From NCBI RefSeq assembly GCF_039526245.1, contig NZ_BAAAIV010000001.1, positions 130,631 to 194,630 on the forward strand: a DNA stretch of 64,000 nt, in the 5' to 3' direction. This document shows positions 44,426-54,503 of the stretch, one piece after another. A model generated the notes under the pieces. It saw only the letters and a list, made by a program, of their open reading frames with translations. It ran no database searches and was not told the DNA's origin. Source of the DNA: Arthrobacter_H rhombi (GTDB taxonomy: Bacteria > Actinomycetota > Actinomycetes > Actinomycetales > Micrococcaceae). Every line of letters starts with the position of its first letter. The stretch's first letter is position 1. The position numbers and the translations under genes are program-made.

Positions 44426-45732
44426 ACAACGAATCGTCCTCATCCTCCACCGCCACGGTGGATCGCCCGGAAGCCTCGGCCGAACCCGTCGTCGTGCGCA
44501 AGAGCATCAAACCGGTCCTCGGTTACCTGGGTGGCGCACTGGTCGCCATCATCTTCTTCGCGTTCCTGGCTCCTTCGGAGACCGCGACGTTCAGGGTGGC
44601 CACCGGTGCCGATGCGTTCCAGCTGGCAGCGTTGATCATCCCGGCCCGCGCCGCAGGATGGGTGATCGCCGTCGTCCTGACGGCCTTGGCCGTGTGGGCA
44701 GTCCTCAACCTCAGGGCCTTGCGCGAAAACCCCGCGTGGTTGCCGCTGCTCTTCTCCGCAGTGTTCCTCGCCGGCTTCCTGATCTGGGTCGTCGGCGCAG
44801 CCAACAACCCCAGCATCTCGCTCATCACCTTGCTCAGCGGTTCGCTGGCATTGGCCCTGCCGATGGTCTTTGGGTCGATGTCCGGCGTCTTGTGCGAACG
44901 CTCCGGCGTCGTGAACATCGCCATCGAGGGGCAACTGCTGCTGGGTGCGTTCGCCGCAGCGATCGGTGGTTCCCTCTCCGGGAGCGTGGTCGTGGCGATG
45001 ATCAGCGCAGCCATTGGCGGTGTGGTCGTCTCCTCCCTGTTGGCACTGTTCTCGGTCAAGTACCTGGTGAACCAGATCATCGTCGGGGTCGTGCTCAACG
45101 TCCTGGTGTCTGGCCTGACCGGTTTCTTCTTCGGCACCGTGCTCTCCAACAACAGCGAACTGCTGAACTCGCCTCCGCGGATGGAGGCGATCGCCATCCC
45201 GCTGCTGTCCAAGATCCCCGTACTCGGGCCGCTGCTGTTCAACCAGACGGTCCTGGGCTACATCATGTTCGTCGTCGTCGCCGTGCTGTGGGTCGGTCTC
45301 TACAAGACACGGTGGGGACTGCGCATCCGCGCCGTCGGTGAGCACCCCAAGGCGGCAGACACGGTGGGCATCAACGTCAACCGGACGCGGGTGATCAACG
45401 TGCTGCTGGGCGGAGCCGTGGCAGGATTGGGCGGCAGTTTCTACACGCTGGTTTCCGTCTCCCAGTTCTCCCGGGACATGACAGCGGGGACTGGGTTCAT
45501 TGCCCTGGCTGCCCTGATCTTCGGCCGGTGGAATCCGATCGGCGCCTTCTTCGCATCCTTGCTGTTCGGCTTTGCCACCAACCTGCAGTACGTTCTGGCC
45601 CAGGCGGGCACCGCTGTTCCCAGCCAGTTCATGGCGATGTTGCCCTACATCATCACCATTTTTGCCGTGGCGGGCCTGGTCGGAAAATCGCGGGCTCCTG
45701 CGGCCAGCGGCACCCCCTATGTGAAGGACTGA
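44422..45732 (+). CDS. Nucleoside ABC transporter permease 2
   Basis: 436 residues, polytopic, YufQ-like. Conserved: GVLCERSGVVNIAIEGQLLLG and VGEHPKAADTVGINVNRTRV (in shorter blocks), ending with GLVGKSRAPAASG. GTG at 44422 overlaps permease 1 as GTGA. The N-terminal 30 residues are Ser-rich and not conserved in type. It leads into cdd after two bases, so uptake and deamination are one operon. Confidence 0.92.
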   Translation: MNNESSSSSTATVDRPEASAEPVVVRKSIKPVLGYLGGALVAIIFFAFLAPSETATFRVATGADAFQLAALIIPARAAGWVIAVVLTALAVWAVLNLRALRENPAWLPLLFSAVFLAGFLIWVVGAANNPSISLITLLSGSLALALPMVFGSMSGVLCERSGVVNIAIEGQLLLGAFAAAIGGSLSGSVVVAMISAAIGGVVVSSLLALFSVKYLVNQIIVGVVLNVLVSGLTGFFFGTVLSNNSELLNSPPRMEAIAIPLLSKIPVLGPLLFNQTVLGYIMFVVVAVLWVGLYKTRWGLRIRAVGEHPKAADTVGINVNRTRVINVLLGGAVAGLGGSFYTLVSVSQFSRDMTAGTGFIALAALIFGRWNPIGAFFASLLFGFATNLQYVLAQAGTAVPSQFMAMLPYIITIFAVAGLVGKSRAPAASGTPYVKD

Positions 45733-45734
45733 CC

Positions 45735-46154
45735 GTGACGCATCTGATCGGCTCCGACCCCCTCGCCGACACCGACTGGGAACGGCTGCGCACCGCGGCC
45801 ACCGAGGCGATGTCCCACGCCTACGCCCCGTACTCCAAGTACCCGGTGGGGGCAGCGGCCCTGACCGAGGACGGGCGACTGGTCAGCGGCTGCAACGTGG
45901 AGAACGCCGCCTACGGCGTGGTTCTTTGCGCTGAATGCACGCTCATCGGTGAGCTGCACATGGGCGGTGGTGGACGGCTGCGGGCGTTCTACTGCGTGGA
46001 TGGCAGCGGGAACATCCTCATGCCGTGCGGGCGCTGCCGGCAGCTGCTGCACGAACACCGCAGCCCCGACCTGGAACTGATGACCGTCAGCGGGGTCAAG
46101 ACCATGGAGCAGGTCCTGCCGGACGCGTTCGGTCCGGACAACCTGCTCCGCTAG
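45735..46154 (+). CDS. cdd: Cytidine deaminase
   Basis: Deaminates cytidine and deoxycytidine to uridine forms. 139 residues, a tetrameric small CDA. The catalytic zinc site is VLCAECTLIG (Cys, with Glu as proton shuttle) and MPCGRCRQLL (PCxxC); NVENAAYG and YSKYPVGAAALT bind substrate. GTG at 45735. It acts directly on cytidine imported by the adjacent transporter. Confidence 0.96.
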   Translation: MTHLIGSDPLADTDWERLRTAATEAMSHAYAPYSKYPVGAAALTEDGRLVSGCNVENAAYGVVLCAECTLIGELHMGGGGRLRAFYCVDGSGNILMPCGRCRQLLHEHRSPDLELMTVSGVKTMEQVLPDAFGPDNLLR

Positions 46155-46195
46155 CGCTTCACGCCTGCACCGCCACCCTCGATGAAAGGCACAGC

Positions 46196-47506
46196 ATGAG
46201 CACCGAGAACTTCGACGCCGTCGACATCATCCGCATCAAGCGCGACCGCGGAACGCTCACGCCCGAGCAGATCGACTGGACCATCGACGCCTATACCCGC
46301 GGGGTCATCGCCGAGGAGCAGATGGCCGCGTTGAACATGGCGATCCTGCTCAACGGGATGGACCGGGCGGAGATCTCCCGCTGGACGACGGCGATGATCA
46401 ACTCGGGCGAACGCATGGACTTCTCCGGGCTCCGCACCGCCCAGGGTGCGGTGAAGCCGACGGCCGACAAGCACTCGACCGGGGGAGTGGGGGACAAGAT
46501 CACCCTTCCGTTGGCGCCGCTGGTCGCCGTGTTCGGGGTGGCCGTTCCGCAGCTGTCCGGCCGCGGCCTGGGACATACGGGCGGAACGCTGGACAAGCTC
46601 GAGGCCATCCGCGGCTGGCAGGCATCGCTGTCCAACGCCGCCATGATGGAGCAGCTGGCCGACTGCGGTGCGGTCATCTGTGCCGCCGGTTCCGGACTGG
46701 CCCCGGCAGACAAGAAGCTCTACGCGCTGCGCGATGTCACCGGGACCGTGGAGGCCATCCCGTTGATCGCCTCGTCGATCATGTCCAAGAAGATCGCCGA
46801 AGGCACCGGCGCGCTGGTCCTGGACGTGAAGGTCGGCTCCGGTGCCTTCATGAAGGACGAGGCCAACGCCCGTGAACTCGCCCGCACCATGGTCGGCCTC
46901 GGCACCGACGCCGGGGTCAAGACCGTCGCGCTGCTGACCAACATGCAGACACCCCTGGGGTTGACCGCCGGCAACGCCATCGAGGTCGAGGAATCGGTGG
47001 AGGTCCTCGCCGGAGGTGGCCCCGCCGACGTCGTGGAACTGACGGTCAAGCTGGCCCAGGAGATGTTGGCAGGTGCCGGCATCCATGACGCCGACCCGGC
47101 TGCGGCACTGGCCGATGGGCGGGCCATGGACGTCTGGAACCGGATGATCTCGGCCCAGGGCGGCGACCCGCGGGCGGCGCTTCCCGTGGCCCGCGAATCC
47201 GAAACCGTCTATGCGCAGGCCGACGGGGTCCTCACCGAACTCGATGCGCTCAGCGTGGGCGTCGCCGCCTGGCGGCTCGGAGCCGGCCGCGCCCGGCGCG
47301 AGGACCAGGTCCAGGCCGGAGCCGGGGTGCGGATGCATGCCAAACCCGGCGATGCCGTGCGCCGTGGGCAGCCACTGATGACCCTGCTGACCGACACCCC
47401 CGACCGTTTCGGCCGGGCGTTGGATGCCCTGGAAGGGGCCACGACGATCGCCGCGGAAGGCAGCCGCAGCGCCCAACGGCTGATCCTGGACCGCATCGCC
47501 GAATAG
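46196..47506 (+). CDS. deoA: Thymidine (pyrimidine-nucleoside) phosphorylase
   Basis: Splits thymidine or uridine with phosphate to base and pentose-1-phosphate. 436 residues. Signatures: NSGERMDFSG, the phosphate-binding KHSTGGVGDK, QLSGRGLGHTGGTLDKLE, and SGRGL-linked KKIAEGTGALVLDVKVGSGAF. ATG at 46196 with GAAAGG upstream. It works downstream of cdd in pyrimidine salvage. A possible terminator hairpin follows at 47526. Confidence 0.95.
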   Translation: MSTENFDAVDIIRIKRDRGTLTPEQIDWTIDAYTRGVIAEEQMAALNMAILLNGMDRAEISRWTTAMINSGERMDFSGLRTAQGAVKPTADKHSTGGVGDKITLPLAPLVAVFGVAVPQLSGRGLGHTGGTLDKLEAIRGWQASLSNAAMMEQLADCGAVICAAGSGLAPADKKLYALRDVTGTVEAIPLIASSIMSKKIAEGTGALVLDVKVGSGAFMKDEANARELARTMVGLGTDAGVKTVALLTNMQTPLGLTAGNAIEVEESVEVLAGGGPADVVELTVKLAQEMLAGAGIHDADPAAALADGRAMDVWNRMISAQGGDPRAALPVARESETVYAQADGVLTELDALSVGVAAWRLGAGRARREDQVQAGAGVRMHAKPGDAVRRGQPLMTLLTDTPDRFGRALDALEGATTIAAEGSRSAQRLILDRIAE

Positions 47507-47525
47507 CCGTGGTGGGGGGTGCGCT

Positions 47526-47561
47526 CAGGGATGACCCCGAGTTGCCCCGGAATCATCCCTG
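47526..47561 (+). terminator. Possible terminator after deoA
   Basis: CAGGGATGA (47526-47534) pairs with TCATCCCTG (47553-47561), a 9-bp stem with an 18-nt loop, 20 nt after deoA. It may separate the transport operon from the DedA gene. Confidence 0.45.
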
Positions 47562-47679
47562 GGTGGGACGGCAAACCGGCTCCCGAGGGGCGAGAATGGA
47601 ACCATCGTCCCGTTGTCACCGGGCGGAACCACGTCGGCCAGACCCGGCGCGGTGTCATTCCAGCTGAGGAACCTTCCCC

Positions 47680-48336
47680 ATGGAGATCATCAACGAGGCC
47701 CTCCTCCACGCGTCCACCGCGTGGTGGATCCTGCCCGTTCTCTTCCTGTTCTGCACCATCGACGGGTTGATCCCGCTGCTGCCCAGCGAGACCTTGATCG
47801 TGGCCCTGGCCAGCGTGGCGGTGGCCTCCGGTATCCCGAACATCTTCCTGCTCGGGCTGGTCGGTGCCGCCGGGGCGGTCCTGGGCGACCAGATCGCCTA
47901 CCGGTTCGGCCGGCGGATCGGCATGGAACGGTTCCGGTGGATGCGTGGGGCCCGGGCACGGAAGTCCTTTGCGTTCGCCCGGCGCGAGCTGGAGCGGCGC
48001 GGCGCCCTGCTGATCTTCACGGCCCGCTACATTCCCGTGGGCCGTGTCGCGGTCAACTTCACCGCAGGGGCCACGAACTTCTCCCTGCGCCGCTTCACCC
48101 TGCTGGACGTCATGGGCTGCCTGACCTGGGGCGCCTACTCGGCCACGATCGGCGCGGTCGGCGGCCATTGGATGAGCGACAACCCGCTGCTGGGCATCGG
48201 CCTGTCCATCGGCATCGCCCTGGTCCTGGGCTTCATCGTCGACCGGGTCGTCAACGCGGTGCTGCGCCGGCTGGGCCGGGACGAACCGGCCATCGAACCC
48301 GATCTGGTCCCCGTCCCCGCCGACAGCCAATCCTGA
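47680..48336 (+). CDS. DedA family (SNARE-associated) membrane protein
   Basis: 218 residues, about five hydrophobic segments. The DedA core is present: PLLPSETLIVALAS, GAVLGDQIAYRFGRRIG, the Arg motif FTARYIPVGRVAVNFTAG, and GCLTWGAYSATIG. The family supports envelope integrity and probably lipid (C55-P or phospholipid) flipping. It interrupts the nucleoside salvage genes without clear functional tie. ATG at 47680. Confidence 0.9.
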   Translation: MEIINEALLHASTAWWILPVLFLFCTIDGLIPLLPSETLIVALASVAVASGIPNIFLLGLVGAAGAVLGDQIAYRFGRRIGMERFRWMRGARARKSFAFARRELERRGALLIFTARYIPVGRVAVNFTAGATNFSLRRFTLLDVMGCLTWGAYSATIGAVGGHWMSDNPLLGIGLSIGIALVLGFIVDRVVNAVLRRLGRDEPAIEPDLVPVPADSQS

Positions 48337-48396
48337 TGCGGTGGCCGTCCTTTTCGACGGCAACCCGACGTGGTTCCGCTGCGCGCGGGCGCCCAG

Positions 48397-48402
48397 TACG
48401 CT
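48397..48402 (+). promoter_or_regulatory. -10 box of a leaderless transcript (add)
   Basis: TACGCT ends seven bases before the GTG at 48410; no SD is present. Confidence 0.45.
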
Positions 48403-48409
48403 GGGGTAC

Positions 48410-49591
48410 GTGACTGAAGAGCTGATCCACACCGCATATGACCCCGACTTCGACTTCCGCAGCCTGCCCAAGGTATCGCTGCACGACCATCTTGACGGCG
48501 GGCTCCGCCCCGCCACCATCATCGAACTTGCCGCCGCTGCCGGGCATGAACTGCCGGCCACCGACCCCGTGGCGCTGGGGGAGTGGTTCCGCGAATCGGC
48601 CGACTCCGGTTCGCTGCCGCGCTACCTCGAGACCTTCGACCACACCATCGCCGTCATGCAGACCCGCGAGAACCTGGCCCGGGTGGCCCGCGAATTCGTG
48701 GAGGACCTCGCCGACGACGGCGTGGTCTACGGCGAAGTCCGCTGGGCACCCGAACAGCACCTCGCCGGTGGGCTCACCCTGGACGAGGCCGTCGAGGCCG
48801 TCCAGGAAGGCCTGGACGCCGGCGTCGACGCCGTGGAGGCCAGCGGCCGGCCCATCCAGGTCGGCCAGCTGATCACCGCCATGCGCCACGCCGACCGCGG
48901 CGTGGAGATCGCCGAGCTCGCCCTGCGCCACCGCGACCGTGGAGCCGTCGGCTTCGACATCGCCGGCGCCGAGGACGGGTTCCCGGCCTCCCGCATGTCC
49001 GAGGCCTTCGACCTGCTGGCCGAGAACTTCTTCCCCGCCACCGTCCACGCGGGCGAGGCAGCCGGGGTCGAATCCATCGCCGACGCGCTGCTCACCGGCC
49101 ACGCCCAGCGGCTCGGCCACGGCGTGCGCATCGCCGAGGACATCGAGGTCGAGTTCGGTGGAACCGACGACGACGGTTCCGACGTCGGGGAGGACACCGG
49201 CTTGGTGACCCTCGGTCCGGTGGCCAACTGGGTCCGCGACCGGGGCATCGCCCTGGAGATCTGTCCGTCATCGAACCTGCAGACCGGGGCCACTGCTGCC
49301 TTCGGCGAGGGCATCGAATCCCACCCGATCGACCTGCTGTACCAGACGGGCTTCACCGTCACCATCAGCCCCGACAACCGGCTGATGAGCGGCACGAGCC
49401 TCTCGGACGAATTCGAGCTGCTGGTCGAGGCCTTCGACTACGACCTCGATGACCTGCTCGAACTCACGCTCAATGCCGCCGAGGCAGCGTTCCTGCCCCT
49501 CGAGGAGCGCGAGGCGCTGGTGGAGTACATCAACGCAGCGTACGAGGGCCTGGCCGAGGACGACGAGGACGCGGACGACGACGAGGCCTGA
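48410..49591 (+). CDS. add: Adenosine deaminase
   Basis: Converts adenosine to inosine; 393 residues, TIM-barrel metal enzyme. Zinc and catalytic motifs in order: SLHDHLDGGLRP, TVHAGEAAG (His and Glu), QRLGHGVRIAED, and TISPDNRLMSGTS (Asp). GTG at 48410 follows a TANNNT box. The acidic tail (EDDEDADDDE) is longer than usual. With the importer, cdd and deoA it completes a nucleoside-use locus. Confidence 0.95.
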   Translation: MTEELIHTAYDPDFDFRSLPKVSLHDHLDGGLRPATIIELAAAAGHELPATDPVALGEWFRESADSGSLPRYLETFDHTIAVMQTRENLARVAREFVEDLADDGVVYGEVRWAPEQHLAGGLTLDEAVEAVQEGLDAGVDAVEASGRPIQVGQLITAMRHADRGVEIAELALRHRDRGAVGFDIAGAEDGFPASRMSEAFDLLAENFFPATVHAGEAAGVESIADALLTGHAQRLGHGVRIAEDIEVEFGGTDDDGSDVGEDTGLVTLGPVANWVRDRGIALEICPSSNLQTGATAAFGEGIESHPIDLLYQTGFTVTISPDNRLMSGTSLSDEFELLVEAFDYDLDDLLELTLNAAEAAFLPLEEREALVEYINAAYEGLAEDDEDADDDEA

Positions 49592-49598
49592 TCCACCC

Positions 49599-50342
49599 AT
49601 GGACCCACGCCGCGACACACCGTCCACCGGCACTCCGGGGGAACCGCAACGCCTCATGGGCCTGATTGCGGACCTCCGGAGGCACTGCCGGTGGACGGCG
49701 GCGTTGACCCACGCCTCGCTGGTGGAGTACCTGGTCGAGGAGTCCTATGAACTGCTCGAGGCCATCGAGACGGGGCAGGACGACGACGAACTCCGCGGCG
49801 AACTGGCCGACGTGCTCTACCAGCTGGTCCTCCACGCCCAGATCGCCTCCGAGCGGGGCGCCTTCGATTTCACCGACGTCGCCGCGCACCTCAGCGAGAA
49901 GATGATCCGGCGCAACACCCACATCTTCCACCCCGACGGCAGCCTCCGCGGTGAATTCCCCGAGTCCGTCGAGGAGATCATTGCGTCCTGGGACGCCGCT
50001 AAACGCCAAGAAAACCCCGGCCGCACCGACCCGTTTTCCTCGCTGCCCCGCCACCTGCCGGCCCTCGCCCTGGCCGACAAGGCGCTCGAACGGGCAGCAC
50101 GCTGGACCGCAGGCCAACACGACGGCACCCCTGCCGCCGCAGCGGCGCCGTCCGTCCCGGCCCCGGTTCCCGCGGCGGTCCCCGCTCCCGCCACCGAGGA
50201 CGAACTCGGGCAGCTGCTCTTCGGGATCGTCGCTGCGGCCCATGAGCGCGGACTCGACGCCGAGCGCTCACTGCGCACCGCCGTCGTGCAGTACATGACG
50301 AGCGCGCCACCAACTTCCCCGCAGGCCCCCGTCACGCGCTAG
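49599..50342 (+). CDS. mazG: MazG family nucleoside triphosphate pyrophosphohydrolase
   Basis: Hydrolyses NTPs or dNTPs to monophosphates, removing non-canonical nucleotides. 247 residues. The MazG helical core has VEEsYELLEAIE-type Mg site (EYLVEESYELLEAIE) and ELADVLYQLVLHAQIA with the ExxD pairs; NTHIFHPDG follows. A second, C-terminal half is degenerate and separated by an Ala/Pro linker, so one active site is likely. ATG at 49599, just after add. Confidence 0.9.
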   Translation: MDPRRDTPSTGTPGEPQRLMGLIADLRRHCRWTAALTHASLVEYLVEESYELLEAIETGQDDDELRGELADVLYQLVLHAQIASERGAFDFTDVAAHLSEKMIRRNTHIFHPDGSLRGEFPESVEEIIASWDAAKRQENPGRTDPFSSLPRHLPALALADKALERAARWTAGQHDGTPAAAAAPSVPAPVPAAVPAPATEDELGQLLFGIVAAAHERGLDAERSLRTAVVQYMTSAPPTSPQAPVTR

Positions 50343-50345
50343 GCT
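50340..50345 (+). promoter_or_regulatory. Possible -10 box of eno
   Basis: TAGGCT overlaps the mazG stop; it would give a leader of about 65 nt, with GAAGGAG before the eno ATG. Confidence 0.35.
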
Positions 50346-50418
50346 GGGTCGCGAGGCAACGTGCCCGCGTATCCACTGACGTGTACGGCCCCCACCCACC
50401 GACGAAGGAGTACCTTCC

Positions 50419-51699
<1,281 letters not shown>

Positions 51700-51725
51700 C
51701 GCCGCACCGCACCGCGTAAGGTCTT

Positions 51726-51758
51726 GAGGGGAACCGCCGGTCACCGGAGGTTCCCCTC
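51726..51758 (+). terminator. Terminator of eno
   Basis: GAGGGGAACC (51726-51735) pairs perfectly with GGTTCCCCTC (51749-51758), with inner CCGG/CCGG around TCA and one G/A mismatch. Confidence 0.75.
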
Positions 51759-51828
51759 GGGCCGTTACGCCCCCTCGCGGGTCCCGGCCCGACCCATCCG
51801 TCCATCCGAGCAGACCGGCAGGAGCTTC

Positions 51829-52737
51829 ATGGCCACCCGACGCCCCAACATGCCGCGCGTGCGCCCCACGGGCAGCGGCCCCGCCTCGGAGGACCCCGCA
51901 GGGCGCGGCACCGGCTACGCCGGGGAGTCCGGCCGCGGAACCGGCGGCTCGGCCCCCGCAGCGGTGAACCGCAACAAGGTGGTCCCGCTCGGTGCGGCTC
52001 CCGGGTACGACGACGAGGCTGCCGCGGCCCCGCGCGCCCGTCCGGTGCCCCGGAAGACCGGCACGTCCACGACCGGCACCGCGAAAACCAGCTCCGCGAA
52101 GAGCAACTCCCCAAAGAGCAGCTCTGCGAAGCCGGCCTCCACGTCATCGCGTTCCACCGCAAACGCAGCAGAAAAGCCGGCTGGCGCCCGTCCGGCCACC
52201 CGCCCGGCCGTCAAACGTCCCGGCGAGCGCCCCAGCACCCCGCACGAGAAGCGGCTGCGTGAGCGGGCCGAGCTCTCCGGGGCCATCCGCTCCGGTGGTG
52301 GCTCTGGCCCCGGGCAGCCCGCAGCGCACCAGCAGCCGGCCGGCAATGCAGCACCGGTCCCCGCGCGGGCATTCTCCGGACGCATGCTCGCGTTGGCCGT
52401 CATCCTGGTGGTGGTCACCGTGCTGCTGCTGCCCAGCGTCGGAACCTACATGAGCCAGCGCAGCGAGATCGCCCAACTGCAGTCCTCCATTGCGGAGAAG
52501 CAGCAGCAACAGGACGATCTCAAGACGCAGATCAGCCGCTGGGACGACCCGGCCTACGTCAAGGCGCAGGCACGCAACCGCATCAACCTCGTCATGCCGG
52601 GGGAGAAGAAGTACATGGTGGTCGGTGCGACCGGCGATGACAGTGCCGTCGGTCCCCAGAGCGTGGGCGATGTCCGCACCGATCTGCCCTGGGTGGACTC
52701 GCTCTGGGATACCGTTGTCCGCTCGGCCACCGACTGA
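51829..52737 (+). CDS. Septum formation initiator family protein (DivIC/FtsB-like)
   Basis: Divisome protein expected to bridge FtsQ- and FtsL-like partners. 302 residues: a long (about 185) basic, Ser/Ala/Pro-rich cytoplasmic N-terminal region, one transmembrane helix (MLALAVILVVVTVLLLPSVG), then a short extracytoplasmic coiled coil (SEIAQLQSSIAEKQQQQDDL) and the family end WDDPAYVKAQARNRINLVMPGE in part. The position after eno is the usual one in actinobacteria. ATG at 51829 with AGGAG. Confidence 0.9.
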   Translation: MATRRPNMPRVRPTGSGPASEDPAGRGTGYAGESGRGTGGSAPAAVNRNKVVPLGAAPGYDDEAAAAPRARPVPRKTGTSTTGTAKTSSAKSNSPKSSSAKPASTSSRSTANAAEKPAGARPATRPAVKRPGERPSTPHEKRLRERAELSGAIRSGGGSGPGQPAAHQQPAGNAAPVPARAFSGRMLALAVILVVVTVLLLPSVGTYMSQRSEIAQLQSSIAEKQQQQDDLKTQISRWDDPAYVKAQARNRINLVMPGEKKYMVVGATGDDSAVGPQSVGDVRTDLPWVDSLWDTVVRSATD

Positions 52738-52760
52738 TCCGTCTTTTCGAAGGAGTACCC

Positions 52761-53501
52761 GTGGAGCACCCCGCCACCACGCCGCGCCATGAGGCGCTGG
52801 ACGCCGCACAGCGGGTCCCCACCGCCGCCGACCTGGACACGCTGAGTCGCCAGCTCGGCCGTCCGGCCCGCGATGTGGTGGAGATCGGCGCGCGCTGCGT
52901 CTGCGGCAACCCGTTGGTGGCCACCACGGCACCGCGCCTGGCCTCGGGGATCCCGTTCCCGACCACGTTCTACCTCACGCATCCGGTCATCACCGCGGCG
53001 GTGTCCCGGCTCGAAGCCGCCGGCACCATGGCGGAGATGACCGAACGGCTCGGCCACGACACCGACCTGGCCGAGGCCTACACCGGTGCCCACCGGGACT
53101 ACCTGGCAGCACGCCAGGCCATTGGCACCCGGACCGGAGTGGGCCCGGTACCGGAAATCGACGGCGTCTCCGCCGGCGGCATGCCCTCCCGGGTCAAATG
53201 CCTGCACGTGCTGGTCGGTCATTCACTGGCCGCCGGCCCCGGGGTCAACCCGCTGGGGGACGAGGCCATCGCCGGCATCGCCGAGTGGTGGACCGCGGAC
53301 CGCTGCCAGTGCGGCGGAGCCTGGGATACCGAGGCCCCCGTGCCCGACCGCGACCGCAGCCGCCACGTGAAGACCCAGGCGGAGGACCCGGCTGCCAAGA
53401 AGGCCCGCCGCGCCACCGCCCGGCAGGCCCGCGAACAGCAGGAAACCGGCGAGGCCACCACGGGGGACACCACCACGAACACCACAGGAGGCCAGGCATG
53501 A
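52761..53501 (+). CDS. DUF501 domain-containing protein
   Basis: 246 residues, function unknown. The DUF501 core runs from about residue 24 to 200: TLSRQLGRPARDVVEIGARC, CVCGNPLVATTAPRL, FPTTFYLTHPVI and SRVKCLHVLVGHSLAAGPG. Paired cysteines (CVCG and CQCG) and His could bind metal. The C-terminal tail is charged and disordered. GTG at 52761 with AAGGAG. It overlaps the Ppx/GppA gene by 4 nt, so the two are coupled; their neighbourhood is conserved in actinobacteria. Confidence 0.88.
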   Translation: MEHPATTPRHEALDAAQRVPTAADLDTLSRQLGRPARDVVEIGARCVCGNPLVATTAPRLASGIPFPTTFYLTHPVITAAVSRLEAAGTMAEMTERLGHDTDLAEAYTGAHRDYLAARQAIGTRTGVGPVPEIDGVSAGGMPSRVKCLHVLVGHSLAAGPGVNPLGDEAIAGIAEWWTADRCQCGGAWDTEAPVPDRDRSRHVKTQAEDPAAKKARRATARQAREQQETGEATTGDTTTNTTGGQA

Positions 53502-54451
53502 GGGTCGCGGGCATCGACTGCGGGACCAACTCCATCCGCCTGCTGATCGCCGATGTCATCGAGGACGACGACGGCAACGCGCGTCTGGTCGACATCGTCC
53601 GCGAAATGCGCATCGTGCGCCTGGGCCAGGGCGTGGATGCCACCGGCAACTTCGCCCCGGAGGCGCTGGAGCGCACCCTCGCTGCGGTCGACGAGTACGC
53701 GGCACTGATCGGCGCCCATGGCGCCCAGCACGTCCGATTTGTCGCCACGTCGGCGACCCGCGATGCCGGAAACCGCGCGGAATTCATCGACGGCGTCCGC
53801 CACCGCCTCGGCGTGGAACCCGAAGTCATCGAGGGATCCGAGGAAGCCCAGCTGAGCTTCGCCGGGGCCGTCTCGGTGCGCCCGCCCGCGGACGGCGAGG
53901 ACATCCTGGTCATCGACCTGGGTGGCGGGTCCACCGAATTCGTCGTCGGCAACTCCGACGGAGTCCGCGGTGCCATCAGCATCGACATGGGCTGCGTTCG
54001 CTACACCGAACGCTTCCTCACCGATGACCCACCGACCGCCGAACAGGTAGCCGCCGCCGAGGCCGAGGCCAACCGGCAAATCGATGACGTGTTCGCCGCC
54101 CTCCCGATCCAGGACGTGGACCGCGTCGTGGGGGTGGCGGGAACGATCACCACCATCACCGCGCACGTGCTGGATCTGCACCGTTACGAACCGGAGTCCA
54201 TCGACGGTACGGATCTGCCCCTGGGCGTCATCGAGGCAGCCGCGAGCGAATTCCTCTCTTTTTCGCGCGCACGCCGCGAACAGCTGCCCTACATGCACCC
54301 CGGCCGGGTGGACGTGATTGGTGCCGGATCGCTGATCTACCGGACGATCCTGCGCCGGGTCGCCGAGGCCACCGGGAACCGGGTGCACACCGCCGGGGCC
54401 AGCGAGCACGATATTCTGGATGGCATTGCCCTCGGATTGGCGCGGAACTAG
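53498..54451 (+). CDS. Ppx/GppA family exopolyphosphatase
   Basis: Hydrolyses polyphosphate and/or pppGpp. 317 residues, the short actinobacterial form with two ASKHA-fold lobes: GIDCGTNSIRLLIADV, FVATSATRDAGNRAEF, EGSEEAQLSFAGA, VIDLGGGSTEFVVG, VGVAGTITTITA and the end GASEHDILDGIALGL. ATG at 53498 overlaps the DUF501 stop (ATGA). It may tune phosphate or stringent-response pools. Confidence 0.93.
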   Translation: MRVAGIDCGTNSIRLLIADVIEDDDGNARLVDIVREMRIVRLGQGVDATGNFAPEALERTLAAVDEYAALIGAHGAQHVRFVATSATRDAGNRAEFIDGVRHRLGVEPEVIEGSEEAQLSFAGAVSVRPPADGEDILVIDLGGGSTEFVVGNSDGVRGAISIDMGCVRYTERFLTDDPPTAEQVAAAEAEANRQIDDVFAALPIQDVDRVVGVAGTITTITAHVLDLHRYEPESIDGTDLPLGVIEAAASEFLSFSRARREQLPYMHPGRVDVIGAGSLIYRTILRRVAEATGNRVHTAGASEHDILDGIALGLARN

Positions 54452-54503
54452 AGAGTTGCGCGCCAGCCGCACCCCGTCGTCGTACCCCCGGAAGGAACCG
54501 CCC

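Noticed and set aside
47690..48413. Plus and minus frames overlapping the DedA gene
   Set aside because: Arg/His/Gly/Pro-rich shadows of a clear DedA protein.
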